Below are positions 1 to 9,644 of a stretch of DNA of 33,541 nucleotides, in pieces. The position numbers and the translations under genes are program-made. This stretch comes from AC-51 sp036265325 (GTDB taxonomy: Bacteria > Actinomycetota > UBA4738 > HRBIN12): the NCBI GenBank assembly GCA_036265325.1, contig DATAPH010000097.1, positions 1-33,541 of the forward strand. Reading direction: 5' to 3'. Each line of letters starts with the position of its first letter. The first letter of the stretch is position 1. The notes beneath the pieces were generated by a model. That model saw only the letters and a program-made list of their open reading frames with translations. It was not told where the DNA came from and did not search any database.

Positions 1-200
1 GAGCGGGCGAGGTCCGCATCTTCGAGCACCCACGGCTCGCACGCATCGCCGAGCATGATCGTGACGCCGGGGATCTCCGCGCGGAGGTCTTCCACGGTCT
101 CTTTGTCCTGCTCGATCAGCGTGACCTCATGGCCCCGCGTCGTCAGGTCGGCGGCGACGTGCCTCCCGATCGCTCCTCCGCCGGTGACGACGACGCGCAT
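1..200 (-). CDS. TrkA-type potassium regulatory protein, C-terminally truncated by the window edge
   Basis: Reading the minus strand from the ATG at 200 gives an N-terminal Rossmann segment: a first beta strand, the dinucleotide motif GGGAIG (residues 7-12), then an acidic residue ending the second strand (LIEQD). This is the NAD(H)/ATP-binding RCK (TrkA-N) fold that gates Trk/Ktr or related potassium transporters on the cytoplasmic side. Only the first 66 residues are inside the window. Its ATG overlaps the TGA of the upstream trkA gene by one base (TGATG), so the two are translationally coupled, like the ceoB/ceoC pair of Mycobacterium tuberculosis. Family assignment is firm; the partner channel is not visible. 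Confidence 0.88.
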   Translation of the reverse strand, partial: MRVVVTGGGAIGRHVAADLTTRGHEVTLIEQDKETVEDLRAEIPGVTIMLGDACEPWVLEDADLAR

Positions 201-859
201 CAGTGCTGCTCCGTGGTGTCGAGCAGCGCGTCCAATTCGTTCATGTAGTCCTTGCCCATCGTGACGATCAGGAAGTCGCCCTCCTGCAGCGTGCTGTCGA
301 TCGACGGGATGAAGCCTTTGCCGCCGCGCGAGACGCCCGCGACGAGGATCCGACCGTCGACGTTCAGGATCGACACCGGCTTGCCGACCAGGTGGCTCGG
401 CACCGGCACGCGCACCCGCAGCAGCTCCCCGCCGCCGAGGCTCTCACGCACCTCCTTGCCGGTGTGCAGCAGCATCAGCTGGAACTGCTTGACGCCCCAG
501 GTGGTCGTCGCGACCGTCGGGATGTTCAGCCGTTCGTAGATCTCGGCGCGACGCGGGTCGAAGATCCGCGCGATCACCTTGGGCACGTGGTAGTGCTCGA
601 GCGCGACGCGGGCCGACACGATGTTGGAGTTGTCGCCGCTCGAGACCGCGATGAATGCGTCCGCTTCGCGGATCCCCGCCTCTTCGAGCACGTCGCGATC
701 GAACCCGAGGCCAACGATCGTCCGCGCCTGGTCGCCCGGCGGGTACCGGTCGAACGCCGCAGCGCGCTTGTCGATCACCGTGACCTGGTGGCCGGCGTCG
801 AGCAATGCATGCGACAGCTCGGAGCCGACGCGACCGCATCCCATGATCAGGACCCGCAT
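200..859 (-). CDS. trkA: TrkA family potassium uptake regulatory protein (RCK domains)
   Basis: A 219-residue cytoplasmic RCK protein. Residues 1-120 form the TrkA-N Rossmann domain with GCGRVG (8-13) and a strand-2 acidic residue (VIDKR) for nucleotide binding. Residues about 140-215 form a TrkA-C (RCK_C) ligand domain. Such proteins bind NAD(H), ATP or, in the C domain, c-di-AMP, and gate potassium transport. The length is normal for the single-RCK class. The ATG at 859 is preceded on the minus strand by TACGCT (873-868) at an 8-base distance, which fits a leaderless transcript. It is the first gene of a two-trkA operon and is divergent from a KdpD-like kinase, KdpE-like regulator and KimA-like permease, so a role in potassium homeostasis is well supported. 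Confidence 0.93.
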   Translation of the reverse strand: MRVLIMGCGRVGSELSHALLDAGHQVTVIDKRAAAFDRYPPGDQARTIVGLGFDRDVLEEAGIREADAFIAVSSGDNSNIVSARVALEHYHVPKVIARIFDPRRAEIYERLNIPTVATTTWGVKQFQLMLLHTGKEVRESLGGGELLRVRVPVPSHLVGKPVSILNVDGRILVAGVSRGGKGFIPSIDSTLQEGDFLIVTMGKDYMNELDALLDTTEQH

Positions 860-867
860 GGCCGGGA

Positions 868-873
868 AGCGTA
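868..873 (-). promoter_or_regulatory. Probable -10 box of the trkA operon
   Basis: TACGCT on the minus strand ends 8 bases before the trkA ATG at 859. This matches TANNNT-type actinobacterial -10 elements and would put the transcription start at or within a base or two of the start codon. No convincing -35 is visible. Confidence 0.5.
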
Positions 874-940
874 CCCGCGCGCGAACCGCCTGACAGCGAT
901 GACGGGATAGACGAAGAACCGAACGAGCTCCAGATATGCC

Positions 941-976
941 TGCGGGCCGACAGCTGGAGGGAGCTGCCGGCCCCGC
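941..976. promoter_or_regulatory. Strong imperfect hairpin in the divergent leader region
   Basis: The arms 941-955 and 962-976 pair with one bulge and one A/C mismatch around a 6-base loop. There is no T-run on either side, so it is not a classical intrinsic terminator for either strand. Its function is unknown. If the trkA transcript is leaderless it lies outside that mRNA. Confidence 0.4.
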
Positions 977-1100
977 AGACGGGCTCGGAGGAAAGTAGGT
1001 TCGTTGGTGCCCTGTCCCGCGTCGTCCGGTGTCGGGGGTGACGGTCCGACACCAGGGTCAGCGGAACCCTTCTTTCCGTGGATAAGCGTCGGGCCCCGAG

Positions 1101-1150
1101 CGTGAGTGCGGCGTGAAGGATGCCGAACACCGCGTGAAGAACCCGTGAAC
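1101..1150 (+). promoter_or_regulatory. Phased direct repeats, candidate OmpR/KdpE-family operator
   Basis: Four 7-base units start at 1101 (CGTGAGT), 1112 (CGTGAAG), 1133 (CGTGAAG) and 1144 (CGTGAAC). They form two pairs with exact 7-4-7 geometry (11-base period). The pairs are 21 bases apart, with a degenerate unit (GCCGAAC) at 1122. OmpR/PhoB-type winged-helix regulators bind tandem repeats with this geometry. The array ends about 45 bases upstream of the kinase -10 box, a suitable place for an activator. The most likely ligand is the KdpE-like regulator encoded two genes downstream (autoregulation); this is inference. Confidence 0.55.
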
Positions 1151-1195
1151 GCGCCGACGGCCGCGCGAACGCCAAGATCGCGCCCGACCAGGCGG

Positions 1196-1201
1196 TAGCG
1201 T
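1196..1201 (+). promoter_or_regulatory. Probable -10 box of the KdpD-like kinase operon
   Basis: TAGCGT ends 7 bases before the GTG at 1209, the spacing of a leaderless promoter. It overlaps the alternative GTG at 1200, which argues for 1209 as the true start. Confidence 0.5.
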
Positions 1202-1208
1202 GTCCGTC

Positions 1209-2648
1209 GTGGCCACTGAGCGCAGGGATTCCCGAGTGGATCAGGTCTCCGGCCGCGCGGTGGCGATCGGGTTCGGCGCATCGTTCTGCGGCGCGATCCT
1301 GGTGGCCCTGACCAGGGAACTCGGCCCCGGAGCCGGCGTCGCGATCTTCATGCTCGCGGTCACGATCTCGGCCGTCACGGGCGGGATCTGGGCGGGGATC
1401 ATCACGGCGCTGGTGTCGTCGGTCGCCTTGCCGTGGATCGAGCAGCCCGCCCAAGGGTTCCAGTTCGAGCAACTCCGCGACGTCATCGCGTCGGTGGTCT
1501 TCCTCGCGATCGCCGCGGTGGTCGGGCTGGTCGTCGGTAACGCCGCGGCGGAGCGCCGACGTGCGACGGAGCGGGAGCGGGAGGCGCGGCTGCTCGCGCT
1601 GCTGTCGACCAAGCTGCTCACCGGCGACGTGCCCGACCGGGTGCTCGACGAGTTCGTCGCGTTGCTGCTCGATCCGTTCAACCTCGCGATGTGCAGCGTC
1701 CAGGTCGTGCTCGACGGGCACGAGATGAGCGCGGTGGCGAGGCGCGACGGGGTCGAGCTCGGCGGACCCAGCGAGATCCTGCCGGTGGTGATCGCGTCGG
1801 TACCGCTCGGCACGCTGACGACCGAGCGCCCGGCTCGAGCGCGGTCGTTCACGCGCCGCGAGCGTGAGCTGCTCGAGGCGGCGACCCGGCAGGCCGCCGT
1901 CGCGCTAGACCGGGCGCGACTCGATGCGCGCGCGCGGCTCGCCCAGCTGGACGCCGAAACCAACGAGCTGCGCGCCGCGATGTTCTCGTCGGTGACGCAT
2001 GACCTTCGCACGCCGCTCGCCTCGATCAAGGCGGGCGTGACGAGCCTGCTCGACGTCACGACCGTGCACGACCCCGCCCAGCAGCACGAGCTCTTGGTCA
2101 CGATCTTGGAGGAGACCGACCGCCTCAACCGGCTCGTCGGCAACATCCTCGACCTCGCGCGCATCCGCGCCGGTGCGTTGATCCCTCGCCGAGTGGCGAC
2201 CGACGTGCAGGAGGTGGCCGAGGCGGTGCTGGCGCGGATGCGACCGCAGCTCGAGCGCGTCCGCGTCGGGCTGCAGGTTCCCGACGACCTTCCCGAGATC
2301 GCCGCCGACCCGATGCAACTCGATCAGGTGCTGACCAACTTGGTTGAGAACGCCGCGCGTCACTCGCCGCCCGGCGGAGCCGTCACGATCGATCTGTCGC
2401 GCGAGGGCGGGGCCGTGCGCGTGCGCGTCAGCGACGAAGGTCCGGGGATCCCGCTCGCGCAACGCGAGAAGGTGTTCGAGCCCTTCTATCGTGGCCGCGA
2501 AGAGCCGGAGCGCCCCGGCAGCGGGCTCGGGCTGTCGATCGCGCGGGCCGTCGTGGTCGCGCACGGCGGCCGGATCTGGGTCGAGGAGACCGCCGGCGGC
2601 GGCACGGCGATGGTCCTGGACCTGCCGATCGAGGAGGCAGCGGCGTGA
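1209..2648 (+). CDS. KdpD-like sensor histidine kinase lacking the N-terminal KdpD/Usp part
   Basis: A 479-residue membrane kinase. The N-terminal ~100 residues form four hydrophobic segments of the DUF4118 (KdpD membrane) type. A GAF-like linker follows (about 115-235), then a HisKA dimerisation domain with the phospho-acceptor His264 in SSVTHDLRTPLASIK, and a HATPase_c domain with an N box (NLVENAARHS), DEGPGIP and GSGLGLSIA. Full KdpD starts with a KdpD/UspA cytoplasmic region that is missing here, as in many truncated KdpD homologues. GTG 1209 is preferred over GTG 1200 because TAGCGT sits 7 bases upstream. The gene overlaps the response regulator by 4 bases (GTGA), so they are a cognate pair. 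No kdpFABC genes are in the window; the downstream KimA-like symporter is a plausible target. Confidence 0.92.
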   Translation: MATERRDSRVDQVSGRAVAIGFGASFCGAILVALTRELGPGAGVAIFMLAVTISAVTGGIWAGIITALVSSVALPWIEQPAQGFQFEQLRDVIASVVFLAIAAVVGLVVGNAAAERRRATEREREARLLALLSTKLLTGDVPDRVLDEFVALLLDPFNLAMCSVQVVLDGHEMSAVARRDGVELGGPSEILPVVIASVPLGTLTTERPARARSFTRRERELLEAATRQAAVALDRARLDARARLAQLDAETNELRAAMFSSVTHDLRTPLASIKAGVTSLLDVTTVHDPAQQHELLVTILEETDRLNRLVGNILDLARIRAGALIPRRVATDVQEVAEAVLARMRPQLERVRVGLQVPDDLPEIAADPMQLDQVLTNLVENAARHSPPGGAVTIDLSREGGAVRVRVSDEGPGIPLAQREKVFEPFYRGREEPERPGSGLGLSIARAVVVAHGGRIWVEETAGGGTAMVLDLPIEEAAA

Positions 2649-3328
2649 AGGTGCTGGTGGTCGATGACGAACCACAGATCCGTCGCGCGCTCCGTACGAG
2701 CCTCGAGGCGCACGGGTACACCGTGGAAACGGTCGGCACCGGCGACGAAGGGGTCGTCGCCGCGGCCAGCCAACACCCTGAATTGATCCTGTTGGATCTC
2801 GGCCTGCCCGACATGGACGGCACCGAGGTGATCACGCGAGTCCGGGCGTTCTCCGAGGTGCCGATCATCGTGCTGTCGGTCCGCGAGAGCCAGAGCGACA
2901 AGGTGGCCGCGCTCGACGCCGGCGCCGACGACTACGTCACCAAGCCGTTCGGGATGGAGGAACTGCTCGCCCGGTCCCGAGCAGCGCTACGCCGCAAGGG
3001 CTCCGGCGAGCCGGACGCGCCGATCCTGACCTTCGGCTCGCTCCAGGTCGATCTCGCGAAGCAGCTCGTCACGATCGAGGCCGAGCAGGTCCACCTGACG
3101 CCGACGGAGTACGGGCTCCTCGAGGTCCTCGTCACGAACCCGGGCAAGCTCCTCACCCATCAGTGGCTTCTTCGGCGAGTGTGGGGGCAGGGCTACGGAA
3201 CCGAGACGACGTACCTGCGGACCTACGTCCGCGCGCTTCGGCGCAAGCTCGGCGACGACGCGTCGGCCCCCGCGTTGATCGTCACCGAACCCGGTGTCGG
3301 CTACCGCTGGGTCGCCGACGCGACATGA
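2645..3328 (+). CDS. KdpE-like OmpR-family response regulator
   Basis: A 227-residue DNA-binding response regulator. The receiver domain (1-115) has the acidic pocket D7/D8, phospho-acceptor Asp51 (LLDLGLPD) and the conserved Lys in YVTKPFG. The C-terminal winged helix (about 130-225) carries the OmpR/PhoB signatures LTPTEYGLLEVL and a recognition/wing region ending VGYRW. The sequence pattern is closest to KdpE. The GTG start overlaps the kinase stop, implying translational coupling. It probably binds tandem direct repeats; the 11-base-phased array upstream of the operon is a candidate site. The permease follows 40 bases downstream with its own -10-like box. Confidence 0.93.
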   Translation: MKVLVVDDEPQIRRALRTSLEAHGYTVETVGTGDEGVVAAASQHPELILLDLGLPDMDGTEVITRVRAFSEVPIIVLSVRESQSDKVAALDAGADDYVTKPFGMEELLARSRAALRRKGSGEPDAPILTFGSLQVDLAKQLVTIEAEQVHLTPTEYGLLEVLVTNPGKLLTHQWLLRRVWGQGYGTETTYLRTYVRALRRKLGDDASAPALIVTEPGVGYRWVADAT

Positions 3329-3353
3329 CACACGGGCCGGCCACGGTGCGCCG

Positions 3354-3359
3354 TAGCAT
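3354..3359 (+). promoter_or_regulatory. Probable -10 box of the KimA-like permease gene
   Basis: TAGCAT lies 9 bases before the ATG at 3369. The same TAGCAT box recurs upstream of the GNAT gene and folE, which supports it as a promoter element. Confidence 0.45.
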
Positions 3360-3368
3360 CGGGTCCTG

Positions 3369-5705
3369 ATGAGCTCAGGATCGAAGGCGTCGACCGGCTC
3401 GGTCGCCAAGCGTGTCCTCGTCGGCCGCGCGTTTTCGAGCCACCACCTCGAGCACACGCTGCTGCCGAAGATCCTCGCGCTGCCGGTCTTCGCGTCGGAC
3501 GCGTTGTCATCGGTCGCGTACGCGACCGGCGAGATCTTGATCGCGCTGACGCTCGCGACGACCGACCCCGCGAAGTACGTCATGCCGATCTCGTTCGCGA
3601 TCGCCGCCCTCATGGCGATCGTCGTGAGCTCCTACCGCCAGACGGTGCGCGCGTATCCGAGCGGCGGGGGCGCGTACATCGTGAGCAAGGAGAACCTCGG
3701 CACGTTCGCGGGCCTCGTCGCGGCGGCGGCCTTGCTGTTCGACTACATGATGACGGTGATCGTTTCGATCGTGGCCGGCGTGTTCGCGATCGGGTCAGCG
3801 TTCCCGTGGGCGAACGAGCACAAGGTGATCCTGTCGATCATGTTCGTCGCCCTCGTGACGATCGCGAACCTTCGCGGCGCGCGTGAGTCGGGCACGTTGT
3901 TCGCGATCCCCACCTACGGGTTCGTCGTGTCGATCCTGATCCTCATCTCGGTCGGCGCCGTCCGGTGCGTCGGCGGCTGCCCCGCCGTCGTTCCGCCGAG
4001 CCCGCAGATCGCGGCGCCGGCGGCGGTTGCCGGCATCACGATCTTCGCGTTGCTCAAGGCCTTCTCGCAGGGCGCGACCGCGCTCACCGGCGTCGAGGCT
4101 ATCTCGAACGGGGTGCCGGCGTTCAAGCGGCCGCAGGCGAAGAACGCGGCGGCGACGCTCGCGATCATGGGCACGATCGCGGTGACGATGTTCTTGGGGA
4201 TCTCCTTCCTGGCGACCCACGTGCCGGGACTGGTCGCGAGCGAGGACCGGTCGGCGGTCGCGCAGGTCGCGGTTGCGATCTTCGGGAACAACACGTTCGG
4301 GTTCTTCATCGTGCAGGCGTTCACCGCCGCGATCTTGATCCTCGCGGCGAACACCGCGTATCAGGACTTCCCGCGGCTCGCGTCGATCCTCGGCCGCGAC
4401 CGATTCATGCCGAGCCAGTTCGTGAACCGCGGCGACCGGCTGGTGTTCTCCAACGGCGTCGTCGTGCTCGGCCTGTTGTCGTCGCTGATGATCTACATCT
4501 TCAAGGCCGACCTGAACACGCTGATCCACTTCTACGTGGTCGGTGTGTTCACGTCGTTCACACTGTCGCAGAGCGGGATGGTGCGCCACTGGATCACGGA
4601 GGGACGCAAGGGCGACGCCGCGATGAAGGGCTGGCGACGCTCGATCGTGATCAACATCATCGGCGCGATCACCACGTTCGTCGTCTTGATCGTCGTGATC
4701 TTGTCGAAGTTCAAGGACGGCGCGTGGCTCTCGATCTTGATCATGGCGCTGCTCGTGCCGCTGTTCTACGCGATCCACCGGCACTACACGTGGGTGCGCT
4801 CGGTCGTGCATCGTGGCACCGAACGGGTCGGCGTCAGCGGGCAGACCCATGTCGTGCTATTGGTGCGCGAGGTGGACCCCGCCGTCGCGGAGGCGCTCGG
4901 GTACATCCGGTCGTTCCATCCACGGTCGCTGCAGGTGATCACGCCGCATGCGTCCGTTCCGCCGGAGGTCGCCGAACGATGGGCATCGCTCGCCGGCGCG
5001 ACGGCGCCGCCGCTCGTCGCGACCGGGCACGGGAGCATGACGGCGAGCGTCCGGCGGTTCATCGTGTCGATGGATCTCGGACCGCACGACGTCGTGAACC
5101 TGGTCGTGCCCGAGGTTGTCGGGGCCAAGCTGCCCTCCTACGTGCTGCGAGGGTCCGACCTCGTCCGGCTCAAGGCGTCGCTGCTGCGAACGCCGCACGT
5201 CGTCGTGACCGATGTGCCGGTCGTGAGCGCGCACGAGGGCGTGCGTGGCGTTGATGCGAAGCCACTCATCCCGCACCGCACGGTCGCGCTCGTGTTCCTG
5301 TCGAGCGTGAACGACCTCACGATCCGCGCGGTGAACTATGCGCGTTCCCTCGACGCGTCCCTCACACGCGCGATCTACTTCGATCTCGATCCGGAGGCCG
5401 CCCACCGCCTGGAGACCGCGTGGTTCGAAGCGGGGCTCGAGGTGCCGCTCGACATCGTCGAGGCGCCGTTCCGCGATCTGACGGGTCCCATGCTCGAGGA
5501 GGTGCGACGCTACTCGTCGGATCCGGGCACCGTGGTCAACGTGATCGTGCCCGAGGTGATCGTGAACCATTGGTGGCAGCTGCCGCTGCACAACCAGAAC
5601 GCGCTGTTCATCAAGCGGCTGTTCCTGTTCGAGGACCGCGTGGTGCTGTCCAGCGTGCCGATGCTGGTGTCGGGCACGCCGACGACCGAGACCGAGACCG
5701 TGTGA
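3369..5705 (+). CDS. KimA-like APC-family potassium/proton symporter
   Basis: A 778-residue transporter. Residues about 35-480 contain some twelve TM helices of the APC fold; residues about 490-770 form a large soluble C-terminal region. Four residues I recall as important for K+ binding in Bacillus subtilis KimA (Asp36, Tyr43, Asp117, Tyr118) have counterparts at a constant +8 offset: Asp44 and Tyr51 in SDALSSVAYAT, and Asp125-Tyr126 in LLFDYMMT. The stretch TGVEAISNGVPAFKRPQAKN is also typical of that branch. In M. tuberculosis a related permease (Rv2690c) lies beside ceoB/ceoC, matching the trkA pair here. The C-terminal region is longer than in KimA, where the cytosolic domain binds c-di-AMP. 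The general label would be APC amino acid permease; potassium is the better guess from residues and context. Confidence 0.85.
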   Translation: MSSGSKASTGSVAKRVLVGRAFSSHHLEHTLLPKILALPVFASDALSSVAYATGEILIALTLATTDPAKYVMPISFAIAALMAIVVSSYRQTVRAYPSGGGAYIVSKENLGTFAGLVAAAALLFDYMMTVIVSIVAGVFAIGSAFPWANEHKVILSIMFVALVTIANLRGARESGTLFAIPTYGFVVSILILISVGAVRCVGGCPAVVPPSPQIAAPAAVAGITIFALLKAFSQGATALTGVEAISNGVPAFKRPQAKNAAATLAIMGTIAVTMFLGISFLATHVPGLVASEDRSAVAQVAVAIFGNNTFGFFIVQAFTAAILILAANTAYQDFPRLASILGRDRFMPSQFVNRGDRLVFSNGVVVLGLLSSLMIYIFKADLNTLIHFYVVGVFTSFTLSQSGMVRHWITEGRKGDAAMKGWRRSIVINIIGAITTFVVLIVVILSKFKDGAWLSILIMALLVPLFYAIHRHYTWVRSVVHRGTERVGVSGQTHVVLLVREVDPAVAEALGYIRSFHPRSLQVITPHASVPPEVAERWASLAGATAPPLVATGHGSMTASVRRFIVSMDLGPHDVVNLVVPEVVGAKLPSYVLRGSDLVRLKASLLRTPHVVVTDVPVVSAHEGVRGVDAKPLIPHRTVALVFLSSVNDLTIRAVNYARSLDASLTRAIYFDLDPEAAHRLETAWFEAGLEVPLDIVEAPFRDLTGPMLEEVRRYSSDPGTVVNVIVPEVIVNHWWQLPLHNQNALFIKRLFLFEDRVVLSSVPMLVSGTPTTETETV

Positions 5706-5719
5706 GCGGTCCGAGGCGC

Positions 5720-5725
5720 TAGCAT
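5720..5725 (+). promoter_or_regulatory. Probable -10 box of the GNAT gene (leaderless)
   Basis: TAGCAT ends 6 bases before the ATG at 5732, so transcription would start at the initiation codon. No Shine-Dalgarno sequence is present, consistent with a leaderless mRNA. Confidence 0.5.
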
Positions 5726-5731
5726 CGGCCC

Positions 5732-6220
5732 ATGAACATCCGGCCCGTCACCTCCGATGACCTCCCGTTCCTGCGGAAGATGATGTACGAGGCCGCCCGG
5801 TGGAACCCGGACTGGCCACGCGAGCCGATGGAGGAGGTCCTCGCCGAGCCGATCTTGCTCCGCTACAGCCAGGGCTGGGGTCGCGACGGCGACGGCGGTG
5901 TGATCGCCGAGATCGAGGGCGAGCCGGTCGGGGCGGCGTGGTACCGCCTGTTCACCCAGGAGACGCCGGGCTACGGGTTCGTCGACGAGAAGACGCCTGA
6001 ACTGTCGATCGCCGTCGTGCCGCTGCACCGTCGGAAGGGGATCGGCGAGACCGTGCTGCGCGCATGCATGGTGCAGGCGCGCGAGGAAGGGTTCCAGGCG
6101 CTGTCGCTGTCGGTGGCCGTGCACAACCGGTCTCGGATGATGTACCAGCGCGCGGGCTTCGAGAAGGTGTCGGAGTCCGGCGACGGCGGCGACCATTGGA
6201 CGATGGTCGCGAACCTGTAG
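5732..6220 (+). CDS. GNAT family N-acetyltransferase
   Basis: A 162-residue single-domain GNAT protein with an N-terminal MNIRPVTSDDLPFL start typical of the family. The acetyl-CoA pyrophosphate-binding motif A is HRRKGIGETVL (about residues 101-111), preceded by the beta-4 strand ELSIAVVP. The C-terminal motif B follows as MYQRAGFEKV. It would transfer an acetyl group from acetyl-CoA to an amine; the acceptor cannot be predicted. It is monocistronic, with a leaderless-type promoter just upstream and an inverted repeat beginning at its stop codon. It converges on the dedA-like gene. Confidence 0.9.
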   Translation: MNIRPVTSDDLPFLRKMMYEAARWNPDWPREPMEEVLAEPILLRYSQGWGRDGDGGVIAEIEGEPVGAAWYRLFTQETPGYGFVDEKTPELSIAVVPLHRRKGIGETVLRACMVQAREEGFQALSLSVAVHNRSRMMYQRAGFEKVSESGDGGDHWTMVANL

Positions 6221-6313
6221 AAGCCGGAGACGCCGGGCCTCGCTCCCTGCTTCCCTCGGCTTCGCTCGCTCGCCTCAGTCCAGACGGTCGCTCATCCCGG
6301 CGTCTCCGGCTTC
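6220..6313. repeat. 18-bp perfect inverted repeat at convergent gene ends
   Basis: 6220-6237 and 6296-6313 are exact reverse complements, separated by 58 bases that include a CTTCGCTCGCTCGCC-type low-complexity stretch. The left arm starts on the last base of the GNAT stop codon; the right arm lies in the last codons of the DedA gene. A long-armed transcript stem could terminate or protect both convergent mRNAs. There is no U-tract. Confidence 0.6.
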
Positions 6314-6955
6314 CTCGATGATCGTTCTGGCTGAGGTTCGTTTCCAGACCCACCAGGCGATCAGTGCGACCGCGGCTACGCCCGCCACGATCGCGACCGG
6401 GGCGAAGTACTTCTCCAAGGTCTGCCATTGGGCGCCGAGGGCCCTGCCCGCCAGCGCGAGGCCGAGGCACCACGGGATCACGCCGAAGAGTGTGAACAGG
6501 GTGAAGCGGCGGAGATCCATGCGGGCGACGCCGGCGGGGAGGCTGACGAACGCTCGGATCAGCGGCACGAGGCGGCCGAGGAATACGACGGCCTCGCCGC
6601 GGCGTTCGAACCAGGCGTGCGCCCGGTCCACTTCGTGGGGGCGCAACAAGAGGTATCGGCCCCACCGGTCGATCGCCGGGCGGCCACCCCAGGCGCCGAG
6701 GGCGTAGGCGAGCCAGGACCCCACCATGCTCCCGACGATCCCCCAGATGACGACCCACGGGACTGAGAGGGCGGCGTCCGGCGAGCCGAGAACGCTTGCG
6801 GCGAAAGCAGGAGCGCACAGGGCTCCTGCGAAGGCCATGACCACCTCGGAGGGGATGGGTATGCAGATCGAGCCGAGCAGCATCAAAAGGAACACCGCTA
6901 GATAGCCGTTGTTGGCGACCAGCCGTTGAACCGTGTCGGTGAAGACGGCGAGCAG
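6275..6955 (-). CDS. DedA family membrane protein
   Basis: A 226-residue integral membrane protein of the DedA/SNARE-associated (VTT) family, whose members act in the inner membrane in lipid-carrier flipping and envelope homeostasis. It shows the early helix GSICIPIPSEVVMAFAG, the Gly-rich segment VGSMVGSWLAYALG, and the family hallmark FLGRLVPLIRAFVSLPAG with the conserved Arg/Pro residues, plus a C-terminal TM helix. Start: no ATG, GTG or TTG gives a normal N terminus. CTG at 6955 lies 8 bases after a perfect AAGGAGG (6970-6964) and yields the usual length. ATGs at 7144 or about 7108 would run into topA and add non-family sequence. The CTG start is an inference. Confidence 0.88.
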   Translation of the reverse strand: MLAVFTDTVQRLVANNGYLAVFLLMLLGSICIPIPSEVVMAFAGALCAPAFAASVLGSPDAALSVPWVVIWGIVGSMVGSWLAYALGAWGGRPAIDRWGRYLLLRPHEVDRAHAWFERRGEAVVFLGRLVPLIRAFVSLPAGVARMDLRRFTLFTLFGVIPWCLGLALAGRALGAQWQTLEKYFAPVAIVAGVAAVALIAWWVWKRTSARTIIEEAGDAGMSDRLD

Positions 6956-6963
6956 GGGGGAAA

Positions 6964-6970
6964 CCTCCTT
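6964..6970 (-). promoter_or_regulatory. Strong ribosome binding site deciding the DedA start
   Basis: AAGGAGG on the minus strand, 8 bases upstream of CTG 6955. It is the only strong Shine-Dalgarno near the expected N terminus. A TACGCT box at 6997-6992 could be the -10, giving a leader of about 30 bases. Confidence 0.6.
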
Positions 6971-7044
6971 GTGACCAGCGGGAACGCCCCGAGCGTACCA
7001 ACGGGCGCGGATGCAAAGGTCACGGTTCTGTGCTGAGGCGGTGG

Positions 7045-7050
7045 TACCGT
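7045..7050 (+). promoter_or_regulatory. Possible -10 box of topA
   Basis: TACCGT about 57 bases upstream of the topA ATG would give a leader of about 50 bases containing AGAGGAA (7091-7097) as ribosome binding site. Confidence 0.35.
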
Positions 7051-7106
7051 CCGCCACCGGGAGGCCCCCGAGGGACGGGGGTTTCCAGAAAGAGGAACAG
7101 GAAAGC

Positions 7107-9638
<2,532 letters not shown>

Positions 9639-9644
9639 GGCGCC

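Larger units (their letters stand above)
860..1208. other. Divergent intergenic region between trkA and the KdpD-like kinase
   Basis: These 349 bases have no credible ORF. They hold the trkA -10 box (868-873, minus), a strong imperfect hairpin (941-976), a second inverted repeat (1028-1035 with 1046-1053), phased CGTGA-type direct repeats (1101-1150) and the kinase -10 box (1196-1201, plus). I see no match to a riboswitch or structured RNA that I can name. Confidence 0.6.

Noticed and set aside
975..1020. GGAGGAAAGT stretch as part of RNase P RNA
   Set aside because: The short motif resembles a conserved RNase P segment, but the expected flanking conserved regions are absent and the gap is too small for the full RNA.
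860..1208. A c-di-AMP (ydaO-type) riboswitch ahead of potassium genes
   Set aside because: Context is suggestive, but I could not match the conserved core, and the flanking genes look leaderless.
1209..3328. A complete Kdp system
   Set aside because: The kinase lacks the N-terminal KdpD/Usp region and no kdpFABC genes are present; only KdpDE-like regulators can be claimed.
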